Assembly: GCA_016508695.1 (NCBI GenBank)
Contig: VNKQ01000008.1
Coordinates: 186,001 to 250,000 of the forward strand
Direction: 5' to 3'
From: Hyphodiscus hymeniophilus
Lineage: Eukaryota; Ascomycota; Leotiomycetes; Helotiales; Hyphodiscaceae
Length of the DNA: 64,000 nucleotides
Of the stretch, positions 1 to 11,517 are shown one piece after another. The notes beneath the pieces are model-generated. The model worked only from the letters and a program-made list of their open reading frames with translations. It did no database searches and had not been told where the DNA came from. Numbering within the stretch: position 1 is the first letter of the stretch; every line of letters starts with the position of its first letter. Position numbers and translations under genes: made by a program.

Positions 1-991
1 TTGGTAAATGCTCGGAGAGTAACAGCAGCCCCTCGACAACGCCGACCGTTGGCAGGCCTCCATAGGTGATTCCACTGAGGTGGCACCTGACCCATTTCCA
101 ACAAGACGCATGTGAGGAGTCTTTCTCGTATCGTGATACGATTAGAACAATGACCATCAACAGAAACGGCTCCTCAATAGCAAACCGGCCAAGGCGTTTG
201 TCGTTGTTCGGTAGTCGATATTCTGGTATAATCGGTAGGTAATGGTTGTGACGAGATATAAATATTGAGACGTAGGTTCGTAGTTGAGTAGGATTGATAA
301 GTCCCAGCTTGATTAGAGGGAAATTGTTGATCGGTTTCAAGTCCTGTCGGTCATCTGTGCCCTCTGAGATGCTCTTCCCATTGACCATAAAAATGGAGTG
401 GTTGCTTGACGTTGCCGGGTTGCCATTTATGGATTCTGTCTGGTCTTCGCCATTCTGCTCCGTACCAGCACTTTCTCCAGCATCTTCCTCGTCATCATCG
501 TAGTCTGTATCATCACTCCGATGAGATTGAGATGTCCCTGCAAGAATTTCAAGGGCATCTGAAGGGTTGCAAAGAGGCGCTTCAGCTAACTGCTGTATGT
601 CGAGTTGAGAATTATCATGGCGAGTATCTTCAACATGTGATGGTTGATCTGCAACATTTTGATTCTGTGTGGCTTGGTTTGCCTCCTGAACCAGCTCGCG
701 GGCCTTTCGAGCAGTGTGACCATTGCCATAATTGCCCCCTCGCCTCGTGGGCAGGAAGTGGCACTGCTCGCCGTCTCTCTTGCACCGCAAGCAGGGCTCC
801 ACCCCCACATCGCCTGGATTTGCAAATTCACACTTGGCCTGCAATACCGATGTCAGTCGCATGTTGACTCTCACAACGGCTATAGGTAATAGGGGGTAAT
901 AGGTAATCCTCAAACTTACCTTTCTGAACCGGCAAAGCACACATGCCTTGAAGGCTCGCTTCCTGAGCTTGTTCTTCCTAGTCAGATCCAT
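1..991 (-). CDS. Zn2Cys6 transcription factor, 3' part missing (window edge)
   Basis: Model: complement of exon 1 (991..920) and exon 2 (838 to beyond 1), with an 81-nt GT-AG intron (donor GTAAGT). The start ATG at 991 has an in-frame TGA just upstream. The N-terminus carries a binuclear zinc cluster with cysteines at residues 17, 20, 27, 40, 43 and 50; the intron falls between Cys20 and Cys27. Twelve residues separate the third and fourth cysteines, at the long end of the family range. A basic stretch precedes the cluster. An acidic run (Asp/Glu, around residues 118-128) follows, and then hydrophobic helices typical of the regulatory middle domain. The frame stays open to base 1, so the protein is truncated by the window, not by mutation. 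It is probably a DNA-binding regulator in the nucleus; the target is unknown. It is divergent from the aldolase gene, which could be a target (inference). Confidence 0.85.
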   Translation of the reverse strand, partial: MDLTRKNKLRKRAFKACVLCRFRKVSLRITYYPLLPIAVVRVNMRLTSVLQAKCEFANPGDVGVEPCLRCKRDGEQCHFLPTRRGGNYGNGHTARKARELVQEANQATQNQNVADQPSHVEDTRHDNSQLDIQQLAEAPLCNPSDALEILAGTSQSHRSDDTDYDDDEEDAGESAGTEQNGEDQTESINGNPATSSNHSIFMVNGKSISEGTDDRQDLKPINNFPLIKLGLINPTQLRTYVSIFISRHNHYLPIIPEYRLPNNDKRLGRFAIEEPFLLMVIVLIVSRYEKDSSHASCWKWVRCHLSGITYGGLPTVGVVEGLLLLSEHLP

Positions 992-1736
992 AGCCGCCCT
1001 TCAGGTTGTCTATAGGCTCAAGCTTCACCTATATACATTACCGTTTTGTGGCTTACCCCAACCCATCACGGTTATAGCCAGCTACTCCACAGTTAGCGCG
1101 GTGTTGGCGCTCGGTCCACTCCTCAAACCTGTATGCGACTCCGCATACGGACGGCTCCGTCAAGTCTTACCCCACCCCCACTCCCCCATAAATTCGGGGT
1201 CATCTTCTTTGGGGATTCGCTTACCGCCAATCACCTCGCGGGTGTATACAAGCGACACTGTAAGACATAAGCACTGCCACTAGGGGGCTTCCTCATAGGG
1301 ATATGTTTTCCGCAAAGAGGGCCACAGCTAAGAATGAGTAGAGTGAAATCCTCTGTCATAGACTCATAATCCATGTTGGTGCGTGGGGGTTTGTTTATAT
1401 CCAGACTCTCAAAACTAGATTCATTGCCGTGATCCGCTCTTTGAGCTCCACCCTCCTCATGCGGGAATTGGGAGGATCAAGAAGACGGGAAACATGTGGG
1501 CTAGACGTAAGAGAACTGGGTAGAGGGAGTGGGCAACGGATGTTCTAAGTAGAAGAGGGCTGAATTGATATCAAATCACTTCCCGTTACTTTTGCTTTGA
1601 ATCAAGCTTTCCACTCCTTGGCTCTTGAGAACAGAAACATCGACACAGCCCACTCATTCTTCCAGCTCCAGCGTGCCCTCTTGCTTGCAGACCTCCCCTC
1701 TGCTAGACACACCTGCAATACAACCACCTCTTCAAA
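992..1736. promoter_or_regulatory. Divergent intergenic region between regulator and aldolase
   Basis: About 745 nt lie between two divergent start codons and must hold both promoters. Pyrimidine-rich tracts occur just before the aldolase start. I see no further gene; the open frames here lack a convincing ATG or homology. Confidence 0.5.
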
Positions 1737-2699
1737 ATGACTGTTCCTACCAATGGTACCTCCAACGGCAAGGGCCCTTTCCAACAAGACGCCCTCAAGC
1801 CTGGAGTGTACGTACCTACCGTGGCTTTCTTCTCTCCTGTCACCGAGGAAGTGGACTTGGTCACCACAGCCAAACATGCTATCCGTCTGGCACGCTCAGG
1901 GGTTGCAGGCATCGTGACACAAGGTAGCAATGGCGAGGCGGTGCATCTTGACCACGCCGAGCGTATGGCCATCACGCAGACTACGCGTGATGCCTTGGAC
2001 TCTATATCCTCTACCATCCCCGTAATCGTCGGGTGCGGCGCCCAGTCCACACGGGAAACTATAAAGTTGTGCAAAGAAGCTGCATCGTCCGGAGGCACCT
2101 ATGCTCTGATCCTTCCACCGAACTATTACGGTTCTCTCCTCTCGACTAGTCTCATCATTGAGCACTTCCGTGCTGTAGCCGACGCCTCGCCCGTTCCGCT
2201 GCTCATCTACAACTACCCAGGCGCGTGCTCGGGACTGGACCTCTCGTCAGATACAATCATCACGCTGTCCTCGCACCCAAACATCGTTGGGGTCAAGCTC
2301 ACTTGTGGAAACACAGGGAAGCTTGCAAGGATTGTGGCTGGCGCGAGTCCATCATTCGCGACGTTTGGTGGCTCGGCGGACTTCACATTGCAAACTCTAA
2401 TAGTGGGTGGACACGGCGTCATTGCAGGGACGGCGAACATTGCACCTAAAGCCTGTGCAAGCATCATGGAGTTGTATTATCAGGGAAAGCTAGATGAGGC
2501 GAAGCGAGTCCAACAAATAGTCGCGAGGGGTGATTGGGTCGCAATCCGTGGTGGGTTTATTTCAGTCAAGACGGCATTGGAGGCATTTGAGGGCTATGGG
2601 GGCGGACCGAGAAGTCCATGTGTAGCTCCGGGGAATGCTGAAGCTACTACACAGAAGAAGGAGTTTGCAGAGCTGATGGCGTTTGAGAGGAGTCTATAG
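1737..2699 (+). CDS. Dihydrodipicolinate synthase/N-acetylneuraminate lyase family aldolase
   Basis: Single-exon protein of 320 residues, the normal size for the family of class I (Schiff-base) TIM-barrel aldolases. The GSNGE segment at residues 63-67 corresponds to the substrate carboxylate-binding loop, YNYPG at 158-162 contains the conserved tyrosine, and Lys187 in the VGVKLT context is the expected Schiff-base lysine. Fungal members cleave or form 2-keto acids, for example 4-hydroxy-2-oxoglutarate-type or 3-deoxy-hexulosonate-type aldolases. Fungi do not make lysine through diaminopimelate, so true DapA function is unlikely. The exact substrate cannot be read from sequence. No secretion signal is seen, so it is likely cytosolic. 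The divergent Zn2Cys6 gene is a plausible regulator (inference). Confidence 0.9.
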   Translation: MTVPTNGTSNGKGPFQQDALKPGVYVPTVAFFSPVTEEVDLVTTAKHAIRLARSGVAGIVTQGSNGEAVHLDHAERMAITQTTRDALDSISSTIPVIVGCGAQSTRETIKLCKEAASSGGTYALILPPNYYGSLLSTSLIIEHFRAVADASPVPLLIYNYPGACSGLDLSSDTIITLSSHPNIVGVKLTCGNTGKLARIVAGASPSFATFGGSADFTLQTLIVGGHGVIAGTANIAPKACASIMELYYQGKLDEAKRVQQIVARGDWVAIRGGFISVKTALEAFEGYGGGPRSPCVAPGNAEATTQKKEFAELMAFERSL

Positions 2700-3893
2700 T
2701 TTGTGCTGTTTGACGGCAGCTTGACTGAGCATTACTGCCCAATGCCATTGCACCCGTGAACACTTCAGAACATTGGAAATCGAAGCCTTTTCTTCAAGCT
2801 TGATAAAGGCTTCGTGGGCCATGTTGCTGGGCGGCATCATTCCGTATGATAGTCTGTACTTAGGTTAACTGTGAAAAATAAGCGAGTCGAAAGGGGAGAA
2901 GTCTGAGCCATCTCATCTTGTGATAGTTTATCGATGGACTTGATCAACTTTCAATCACAAGGCTTCAAGAGCTCTCCAAGAAGTAAATCATCCATACCAG
3001 AACTTGTCTATGATCGAGTGTTAAAATGTAACGCCTAAAACATGAGTCACGTGACATATGACTTCGTGAGGGATTATGCAGAGAGGATTTCCAGACGAAT
3101 TTCAGTAAGGAGAACACAACAAGCGAATGTTGTTTCCCAATCATAGTGTATAGGGTACCCCAGGCCTTCCTCAAGGTACTCAGGATGATCAGGCTCTCCT
3201 CGGCCTCTAAATCAGCATAGACTCAGCATAGACTCTGACTTCGATCAGGCGTACGCAGGCTCTACTTCCGCATGCTTACGCTCTGCTCTGGTTGGGACAC
3301 CATTCCTCAAGCCGAGAAACTAAAACAATCTTAGCATAAATGACATTACACTCTGAATATCGTGGGAATGATGATCATGTATCTGACCTCTTCAATAATA
3401 AAGGTGCTTCGGAAGAGACAACGGGTCGTCTGAGACTAGTTCGTATCGGAGTATTTTGACTTGATGATTGATCAAGGACTACTACAGGCCATGATACTAA
3501 AACGATGGTGCGTACTTAGCTTGCATAGGGAAGCTCAGTGTAGTGCAACCAAGCTCTGGAGTTCCAAGTATCGGATGTTGCCACCAGAGTGCCGGGCTGA
3601 TGAGACGCGTCTTTACGTTCGTCGCGCTATAGCAAAGCTTTGTATAGATATCTAGAGCGACTTAGTTATCTATTTTAACCTTTTCTTAAACTTAAAGAAA
3701 AAAGACTGAAGCTGCAAGAATAATAAATGAGCTGACATGTGCGCCACTAGGCATAATGAAGGCAAAAGTCTAGACATCACATAGGAAAGGAAGCTTTTCA
3801 CTCTTCATTCTTATGACAATGGGTATACCTATACATCCAACGCCGAAATGCCCAATCCGATATGCCCTGTAATCCAAGCGCGTTCGTTACCCG
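2700..3893. other. Intergenic region, no gene seen
   Basis: This 1.2-kb stretch is the shared 3' side of the aldolase and PSF2 genes, which are convergent. It contains only short open frames without homology or splice logic. A palindromic CACGTG element lies at 3046-3055. Parts are AT-rich (around 3650-3730). Confidence 0.5.
3046..3055. promoter_or_regulatory. Palindromic E-box-like site GTCACGTGAC
   Basis: A perfect 10-bp palindrome containing CACGTG, the core bound by fungal bHLH factors such as Cbf1-type proteins. It sits between two convergent genes rather than in an obvious promoter, so function is uncertain. Confidence 0.35.
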
Positions 3894-4710
3894 TCACTCA
3901 AACCCCATATCTTCATCCTCATCATCGCCGCCACCAGCACCACCTTCCTCTTCTCTCTCTCGCCTAGCAACCTCCCTGCTGGAGCCCAGCTTCCTCAGCC
4001 CATCCATAACCCCAACAATGAACCCTCTTCCTTCTGCAACCTCCATTGCCCCGACGCCCTTTAAACTCATAACACCCCCTCCCTCGACTGCACTTACACT
4101 GCCCCTCATTTTCGCCATCCTAACCTCCCTCAAATCCCTCAGTAACCCTCTGACCCTCCCAGAGTCCGGGATATCATCCGGACAGGCCTCCAGTAAGATC
4201 TCACCAAGCTCAAGCCAATGGTAGGGTAGATAACCTGCTGGAGCGTCTGCTGTTGAGGACGGTAGGAACGGAGGCGAGACCGAATCGCTTGGTGATGGCC
4301 GGGCGGATATTGGATGGGGATGTGGAGGTGGCGGCGAGAATGTCTCGGGGGAGGTCTCGGTCTCGTACTTCAGAATGCGTTCGAGGGAGAGGGGGAGTAG
4401 CCATGGTGGCGGAAGAATGTTGGCACGGCGTTGTCGTTTAAGTAGAAGGGCGAGCCAAAGGGGAAGAGGTGAGCGGTGGGGTGGACGAAGAGCTGGCGTT
4501 GGCCCCTGAAAAAAAGAAGTTGGTTGAATTCATGAGGAGGGAGGAATTGGAGAAATCGAAGGAGGGGTAGTGGGGTAATGTAATTCTGCTACTCACGGAT
4601 AGCAGACTGATGCTCTCGAGACGCTGCCGTGGGATGACGGTCACCATCTCCATTTCGCAAAGAAAGGCCACTTCAGTAGGGGTCAGACCTGCTGAGAGAG
4701 GAAGCGCCAT
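3894..4710 (-). CDS. PSF2: GINS complex subunit Psf2
   Basis: Model: complement(join(3894..4505,4597..4710)), 241 residues, with one 91-nt GT-AG intron in phase 0. The N-terminus (MALPLSAGLTPTEVAFLCEM onward, with MVTVIPRQRLE following) and the exon 2 start, containing PPHR, LPLWLALLLKRQRRANILPP and then WL, are hallmark Psf2 segments. A further conserved helix follows (PYHWLELGEILLEACPDDIP). Psf2 is one of four subunits of the GINS complex, part of the Cdc45-MCM-GINS replicative helicase in the nucleus. The last about 20 residues are strongly acidic and Gly-rich. Residues in the loop around 120-140 are Pro/Ser-rich, as is common in fungal copies. An upstream in-frame ATG at 4758 would add 16 residues, but the 4710 start matches the family. 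Length is slightly above the usual 200-230. Confidence 0.95.
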
Positions 4711-5929
4711 GGTCGATTGTGCGACTGAAAGGTTCGAGAGAGGATGAACGTGGTCCACGTGAAAGAGACGCGTGAAATCTGAAGGCGGAAGTATATGGCA
4801 GAAAGGAGACGCTAAGCCTCTCTCGGCGGCTGAAAAGGGATGTCAGTGCCGACCGGATATATCTTCGAAACTACGCCAATTGCTACTATTTCGCATTGCC
4901 TCAAAGTAGATACGCCGTCCGCGAAATAGCTACAATGCTACGTTACCTCGCCCCACGAAGCACTTAGCACTTTGAGAGCAGCTCCTTAGCCCAATTTTGA
5001 TCCTTCATTGTCCATTCATCCAGGCCACGGGAATGGAACAAATGTGCAGATATGTGGCTGTCTCATGGTAACACAAAAGATAAGTGTCAGAATAGTCTCG
5101 GGCTTTTATCTCTACATGATGCCAGTGGCTCAGGTTGGTAGTGTGTTTCCATTTACCCCATTTGAAGGCCCGATGGGACGAGTAGCGAGGTGATATCGAA
5201 AGATCAGGAGCTATTTTTCCAAAGGAGGCCTTTCCTATCACTTCCACTCATCCCCGCCGTGAATATATTCTCAGCTATTATCTCGTCCAATATTCAATCG
5301 TCACTGCCAGGTACCGTCTTGGAGTCTTGTCCCGTCGGGTTCCGACAGCATCTTGGCTAGTGAAGTCGCACTGGTGGGATCATCTGTTATCTTTGTGGCC
5401 CATCGCTTTGGTGCAGCATCTCGATTTCAATGTCTCACCAACTAATGGTTGGAGCGCTCGAATCATTTACTCATTTACACTGTTTCTGGGATGAGGCAAT
5501 AAAAGCAGAATCTTCTACAGTCACGTGTTTCCTGCAAAGTCGACATCTAAGTGTACAGTCGGGTATATCCGTGTGATACTTGTACAATAATGCAGTATCG
5601 AGACTTCAGACGACCCAAAGAGTCTGAATGAGGGACTGTTGCTTCTTCTTCCTGGAGATACAGAGCATGCTGTGAACCGTGGCTGAATCGGGATTTCTAT
5701 CCTTGGGAGCTTTTACTTTTGACATGTCGTTCAGCAAATGGTAGATCAACACTTCTTTCCACATAACCTGCTTCTATCGTTTCCCGATATATTTCAACTT
5801 GTCGATTCAGATCCGCGGTTGTATTTCTCTTGTTCTATACAGAGGGACTAGAATTCCAAAACTTAGAAAAGAACGTAATTGAACATAGCATCGAAATAAC
5901 CCGTTTGGAGCTTCCACATCTCTGCCACA
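4711..5929. promoter_or_regulatory. Divergent intergenic region between PSF2 and MFS permease
   Basis: About 1.2 kb separates two divergent genes. Short open frames here have no convincing start or homology. The half next to the permease is AT-rich with pyrimidine runs, as expected for a promoter and 5' leader. A CACGTG core occurs near 5522. Confidence 0.45.
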
Positions 5930-7663
5930 ATGGCATCCATCGCGCCCAATTCAGATGAATCCGGACTGCAGAGCGAATCCTATCGCGAAAAGAATGAGAG
6001 CGCCACAGCTTCCTCTTCCACCGTCAATCCACAGTCCCAGCCGTTCGACGAAGCTGCCACCAAGAGGCTTCTCCGAAAGCTTGACTGGCATCTCATTCCC
6101 TTCTTCGCCTTGATCTATTTGTAAGCAAACCCATATACTCGTACACATTCCAATTGCTGACGATACGTAGACTTTGCTTCCTTGACCGCACAAATGTTGG
6201 CAACGCACGTCTCGTCAAGTTGGAGGTCGACCTTGGGATGCGTGGCCTGGATTACAATGTCGCGCTCGCCATTTTCTTTCCCTTCTATGTCATCGCTGAG
6301 ATTCCGAGTAACGTTATGATGAAACGAATCCGTCCTAGTATTTGGCTTACATTCATCATGTTGGCTTGGGGTATCATCATGACTTGCATGGGCTTGGTTC
6401 ACAACTTCAGAGGTCTCTTAGCCTGCCGCGTATTCCTCGGAATCGCCGAAGGTGGACTGTTTCCTGGGGTCAACTACTTCATTACCATGTGGTATTGTCG
6501 CCATGAATGCGGTTTTCGAATGGCTTTATTTTTTTCTGCTGCCACCGCTGCTGGCGCATTCGGTGGACTTTTTGCTCGTGGTATCTCCCAGATGGATGGT
6601 CTAGGAGGCAAAGATGGCTGGTCGTGGATATTCATTCTAGAAGGTCTACTTACCGTTTTCATAGCCAGCTTTGCATATTGGGCCATCAATGATTACCCTG
6701 CGACGCAAGTTTTGCCCACTACTTATGCTGATGCTCACAGAACTGACAATTTCCAGGGCAAAATTCCTTACTATGCCCGAGCGGATTGAAGTCGAACGGA
6801 GACTTGCAGCAGATTCTAAATCACTCTCCAACGACTTCCACGTCAAATACGTTGGCCACGCTCTTGCAGACTGGAAGATCTGGGTCATGTCAATCATCGC
6901 GATTGGCGTCTTTACCCCTCTCTACTCTATCTCGTTGTTCCTCCCAACAATCATCAAAGAGCTTGGCTACGCCAACAACGCCGCCCAGTTGTTGACTGTT
7001 CCGCCATACGCTGTTGCGTGCTTGTTGACGATCGCTGGAAGCTATTTGGCAGACAAAGCTCGGCAAAGAGGTCTCTTCCTGCTTGGATTTGAGCTCGTTG
7101 CCATTGTAGGATTTGTTATGTTGATCACAAATGATATTCCCCATGTACAGTATGCAGGAACTTTCTTTGCAGCTGCTGGTAAGCATTCTCAACAATAGAT
7201 GCAGCTTGCCGTTTAGTCTTACCTTCTCCCAGGTATATTTCCAGCCGTCCCATTAATTGTTGCATGGAACAGCAACAACATCGGTGGTAGCTTGAAGCGT
7301 GGTGTCGGCATCGCATTGCAAATCGGTATCGGGAATTCTGGTGGTGTCATTGCTTCCTTCGTGTACATATCTAAAGATCAGCCAAGGTGAGCTGCATTGC
7401 CTCCCCCGCGGAGATTCTATCAAACGTCAAATTATTAATGATTGAAATACAGATTTATTCAGGGTCACGCGATCCTCATTGGAACTACCTCCCTGTCTGC
7501 CTGCCTTACCATATTAATGACAACATATTACCGCCGCGAAAATGCCCGACGTGATTCCCTAGCACATGAGCACGGAACCGCTAATACGGAGCTCAGCGAT
7601 GAGGTGAGCCCTGAAATGAGAGAGATGGGTGACCAAGCGACGTTCTTCCGATACACTGTTTAA
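5930..7663 (+). CDS. MFS transporter, anion:cation symporter (allantoate/nicotinate permease-like) family
   Basis: Model: join(5930..6120,6171..6704,6757..7178,7233..7386,7453..7663), 503 residues, about 12 membrane segments. The pre-TM1 segment ends in KLDWHLIPFFALIYL, followed by LCFLDRTNVGNARL, which is the signature of the fungal Dal5/Tna1-type permeases. FLGIAEGGLFPGVNYFITMW in TM4 is also characteristic. The C-terminal FRYT motif matches Tna1-like members. It should import a small organic anion such as a carboxylate, vitamin or allantoate-like compound across the plasma membrane; the substrate is not readable. Intron 2 (6705-6756) uses a GC donor (GCAAGT). The other introns are GT-AG. 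The Zn2Cys6 gene downstream in the same direction could control it (inference). Confidence 0.92.
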
Positions 7664-8070
7664 GGTTCGGATATCGAAGACTGTTGGGGATATACATACC
7701 TAAGTAAGCTACTACTCATAGAAGAGATGGAAAATTTGGTTTAATCATCTGTTCTGAAGGGGTGATCGAGATACTATTTAACGTCGACGAGAGCGTAGCT
7801 TCTATATTTTGCGCAGCACGTGTATACTATATGGAACTTGAGCTTAATATATCTGCCTTTTGCAATAGAAGTATTCTCAGAAGAACTTACAATGCTACTC
7901 AGCAGCGATTTTGCTGTTGCACTTATTGAGAACAAAGATCTCCATTCTCTTCCCTGAGCTCCAAAAATAGTCTATCGTTAAAACTCACGTGACGCCACTT
8001 TTGAGGCGTTTCGTTACGATCAGGGTAATTCAACTTCTTGAGCCATCAACAACACTTGGTGACACGAAAC
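7664..8070. promoter_or_regulatory. Intergenic region upstream of second Zn2Cys6 gene
   Basis: About 400 nt, AT-rich, no gene. It contains a CACGTG core at 7986-7991 within CTCACGTGAC, 80 bp before the chosen ATG of the downstream regulator, a plausible bHLH or bZIP site. Confidence 0.4.
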
Positions 8071-9759
8071 ATGAATCATAGCTATGTTACCTCCTTCAAA
8101 TCTCTTCGGGATGAGTTCAGGATATATAAACAGAGCCCTTCCACCATCAATACTGCCTTGGACCAAAATTGGCTGAGCTCAGGGGCGCCTGATACGCGAG
8201 ACCTCCCAGGATTTGAAGACACCAGTGCTGCTTCTGCATCTATGTCATCTTCGAGCCAATATGCCACTCCGGTCTCAACACCTTTTTCGACTCATACGGT
8301 CGGAAAAGCCAGTCCGACTGAAGAAGTTGTTCCATGCACTGGCAACGCCTTGAAAAACTCGCCGGAGGAGGTCCACCTGCTTGGAAACGACGAGCCTCAC
8401 GCAGCACCAGCCCAGGTACCACCGCAGAGATCAAGGAAAGGCCACAAAAAGTCGAGACAAGGTTGTTATAGTTGCAAAAGACGGAAGATCAAGGTAATGA
8501 CGACAGCTCACGTTATCAACTGACCTGACTGTTGCAGTGCCAAGAAACTCAGCCAGAATGTGAGAACTGCACGAGAAAGAACATCAAATGCCATTATCCG
8601 GCTCCCAAAACACTGTCTGAATTACAGATCTCTGCATCATATGCACCAAATCCTGTAGCATCGGTCACGCTCTCTTCGACTCCAACGAATTTCACACTGA
8701 CGGACTTGCGTCTGTTTCATCACTTCCTCATGGCAGCTTACCCACACTTACCTGTTGGGAACGACTCTGCTTGGACTTGTCAAGTTCCTCTGATTGCACA
8801 TCATGTAGGCGATACGGCCTTTGTACTGGACTTGACTAATGAGTGAATAGAATGAATACCTCATGCACGCCATCCTCGGTTTAGCCGCATCGCACCTCGA
8901 ACTGACTACTGGAGCTGATATCCGGTCAGCAGCCATTCAACATCGAATGTTAGCAATAAAAGGTTCAAATACAGCAATCTCAAAGCCTCATCGCAATGGC
9001 AGTGACGCAGATGCTCTGTTAGCGTCTTGCTATGCGCTCACCTTCCAGTCCGCTTATATGAGTGACGGCCTCCTTGACTTTTTCCAGATGGTTCGGGGAT
9101 GCAGTCTTCTGGGTGAGCAACTGCAGTCGGAAAATATCCCCATGGCTTTCTTCCTCACTGGGAAAGATCACTTCCAGTACATGGAAGACAAACTTTTGGA
9201 TTTGCCGATCATCAATCTGGAGTTGGTTGATGGTGCGGAAAGAAGCTTGACTACGCTTCCGTCGCTGTTTAATCAACCATGCCATTCACATTTCTATCAA
9301 CTGTTGCATGCTGTTATTGTTGCTTTGAAGCTTGGTTCTCTCGGAAGTGAGCTCCCGTAATCCATTCCATACGCCCGCTGATCACTTCCAGCCTACTTCA
9401 AATTCGTCATGGTATATCAAGGTATCCTGAAGATGGAGGGGCAAATATTTCGAAACTTCTTTGATCCCTCGAACTCTGTAGCTCAACTTCTGATCGCGCA
9501 TTTTCTCGCCATTCAAATCATCGTTACGCCAATACTCGCACGAGAATACTCAGGACGGCCTTGCGCGGCACCTGCCCGAGGCCATATAGATTGGCTCTCT
9601 ATGCTGTACAAGGATTGCCCTCTTCGATTGAGGAAATATCTGGATTGGCCAATGGCGGTAAAGGATTGTGTCAGGGATAAAATGGCGGGGAACGATAAAT
9701 CGATACACATGACTCGGATTTTGAGGAAGGGAGAAGGACCGAGTATGCCATTGTTTTGA
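8071..9759 (+). CDS. Zn2Cys6 transcription factor
   Basis: Model: join(8071..8493,8538..8804,8851..9346,9392..9759), 517 residues. The first in-frame ATG is at 8071; the frame is open further upstream but has no ATG. The zinc cluster (cysteines 132, 135, 142, 149, 152, 159) is preceded by SRKGHKKSRQG and is interrupted by the first intron exactly before Cys142. The architecture, with a central zinc cluster, then a short linker and LMHAILGLAASHLELTTG, matches the fungal group that includes sterol-uptake control (Upc2-like) C6 proteins and many uncharacterised relatives. The N-terminal 130 residues are Ser/Thr-rich and presumably disordered. The C-terminus has helical segments but no recognised enzymatic domain. 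Nuclear regulator; target unknown. The permease 400 bp upstream is a candidate by proximity only. Confidence 0.88.
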
Positions 9760-11517
9760 GAAGAATGTATCAAGAGAAAGAATATGACCCAGACTGTCAC
9801 ATTCCCTATCGATCCAATCGACCTATGCTAGAGACTTCGGGATTCGCTTTTTGCCTTCCGAAACATTACACCTTCGGTACGCTTGGCCCTTTCAATGATA
9901 GGAGATAATTGTTTAGCCATGTTTGCGCAGTTATTCCTCTCCCAGTTAGACTTCCGCCCCCACTCCTACTTTTTTGCTTCCACCGACCGAAATATTTCGC
10001 AGGATGCCACACGCAAAACGCCAAGATCGCAGGCAACATTGGAAGCGATTCAAAGACATAGAAGATCTAATCCTGCTCGAACGGATATCGTTAAATGCCC
10101 ATTGCAGACTCCACGAGACGGTAAATTAAGCGGATCTGCCGCAAATCCAGAGTCGGCACTCATTCAACACTTTGTCGTCACCAATCCTCATAAAACTCAC
10201 GAACTCGAGCTCGAGGCGTGCAATGAAGAATCGCTGTGCGTGAATTGAATGCAGGGATGTTAGATCAGATTGATCATGTCTACCGTGTTATAATGGTGAA
10301 CATTATTAACAATATTTGTTCTTCCCTTGTGTTGCTAATCGTTTGGATTGTTTGAGGGACTGAAGACTTATGTGTGAACATCGAAGGCCTTCCGGCTGGG
10401 TAATACGAACCCTATAGTGGCACTATGTGTACGCACAAACGTTGAAACCACACGATACAGATGTATAAGGATACCATTCAAATGGATTGTCGTACCTGGG
10501 CACATTTTCTCCTCCTATATGAGCTGGATTTGGGATCTGTGACTTGTAAGGCGGAGAAAATCAACCACAATCTCGTACCTGTTCTGATATTTGGCCTAGT
10601 GAAACCTAGCTAAGAATCACCGCAAAGCCTTCATTTAAAAGAAGTGATCTCATCTAGAAGATGTCTGGCATCGGAGATCAGCTGTCTGGTGATGCAGCAA
10701 CCAACCTTTTTGAAAACTGATTTCACATTTGCAAGAATTCGATCAAAACCGGCACATCAGGCAAAGACACTTATAATATCTGGATGCTGGCCCACGATGA
10801 TTGCATTGATCCAAAGTATGTCTGATGTCCAAAGTCTTGGTATTTATGACTCAAGGCATTGTGCTTACGGATCCTCAGTGGGGCCGCAGCCCCTAAAATC
10901 CTCGCTTAATCCATTTGACAACGGAGGATAGATGACACAATTGGGGCCACAAATAGCAAAGTTACGAAAGTTCTCTACGAATAGCAGAGATCTTTGCTAT
11001 TGTGATTGGTCCTCCTCGATTCCGTGAGAAGGTTGTTTAGTTGGAAGTTCCCCGGAAGCCTGAAGGACCGTGGTCATGGTGTCTCGCTTAACTCCTATTG
11101 TCCTTTACCCGAATTCTACAATGGGAGTGAACAATTGCCATGTCAAAATAAGTACACTTTTCTTGAGATACCATCTTATTGTGGTTTTTAAGCGACACAA
11201 TTGTCGATGTTGTTTGAAAGCCTCAACAAAGCCATTGTCAACTCCCGCAGTGTAAGTTGCAACGACAATGCTCTGTTTCTATTGTCGAAGTCGACAATTG
11301 AGTTGTCCATTTCCATTTCCATCTCCATATATCTGCATTTCGATAGCTACCTGATTCTCTTCCGCCCTTCTCTTCTTCGTCAACATCAAAATCTTCAATT
11401 CTCAAGTCAAAACACTTGAATCTCTCCATCCATCAATCTTAAAAGAAGACACTACCAGTTCACACCGAACACCGCCTCCACCACATTCTCCCAATAGCCA
11501 TCCCAACTTCAGTCAAG
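9760..11517. other. Intergenic region, no supported gene
   Basis: A 1.76-kb gap. A 117-codon frame beginning with an internal ATG near 9895 has no homology I recognise and no splice partners, so I do not call it. The segment 11280-11400 is pyrimidine-rich and probably forms the promoter and leader of the small gene downstream. Confidence 0.45.

Noticed and set aside
3862..4224. Plus-strand Ser/Pro-rich frame
   Set aside because: It is the opposite strand of the PSF2 second exon, whose homology is decisive.
9883..10248. Possible small gene of about 120 codons
   Set aside because: The first codon is TTG, the internal ATG gives no homology, and no splice sites link it to the upstream regulator.
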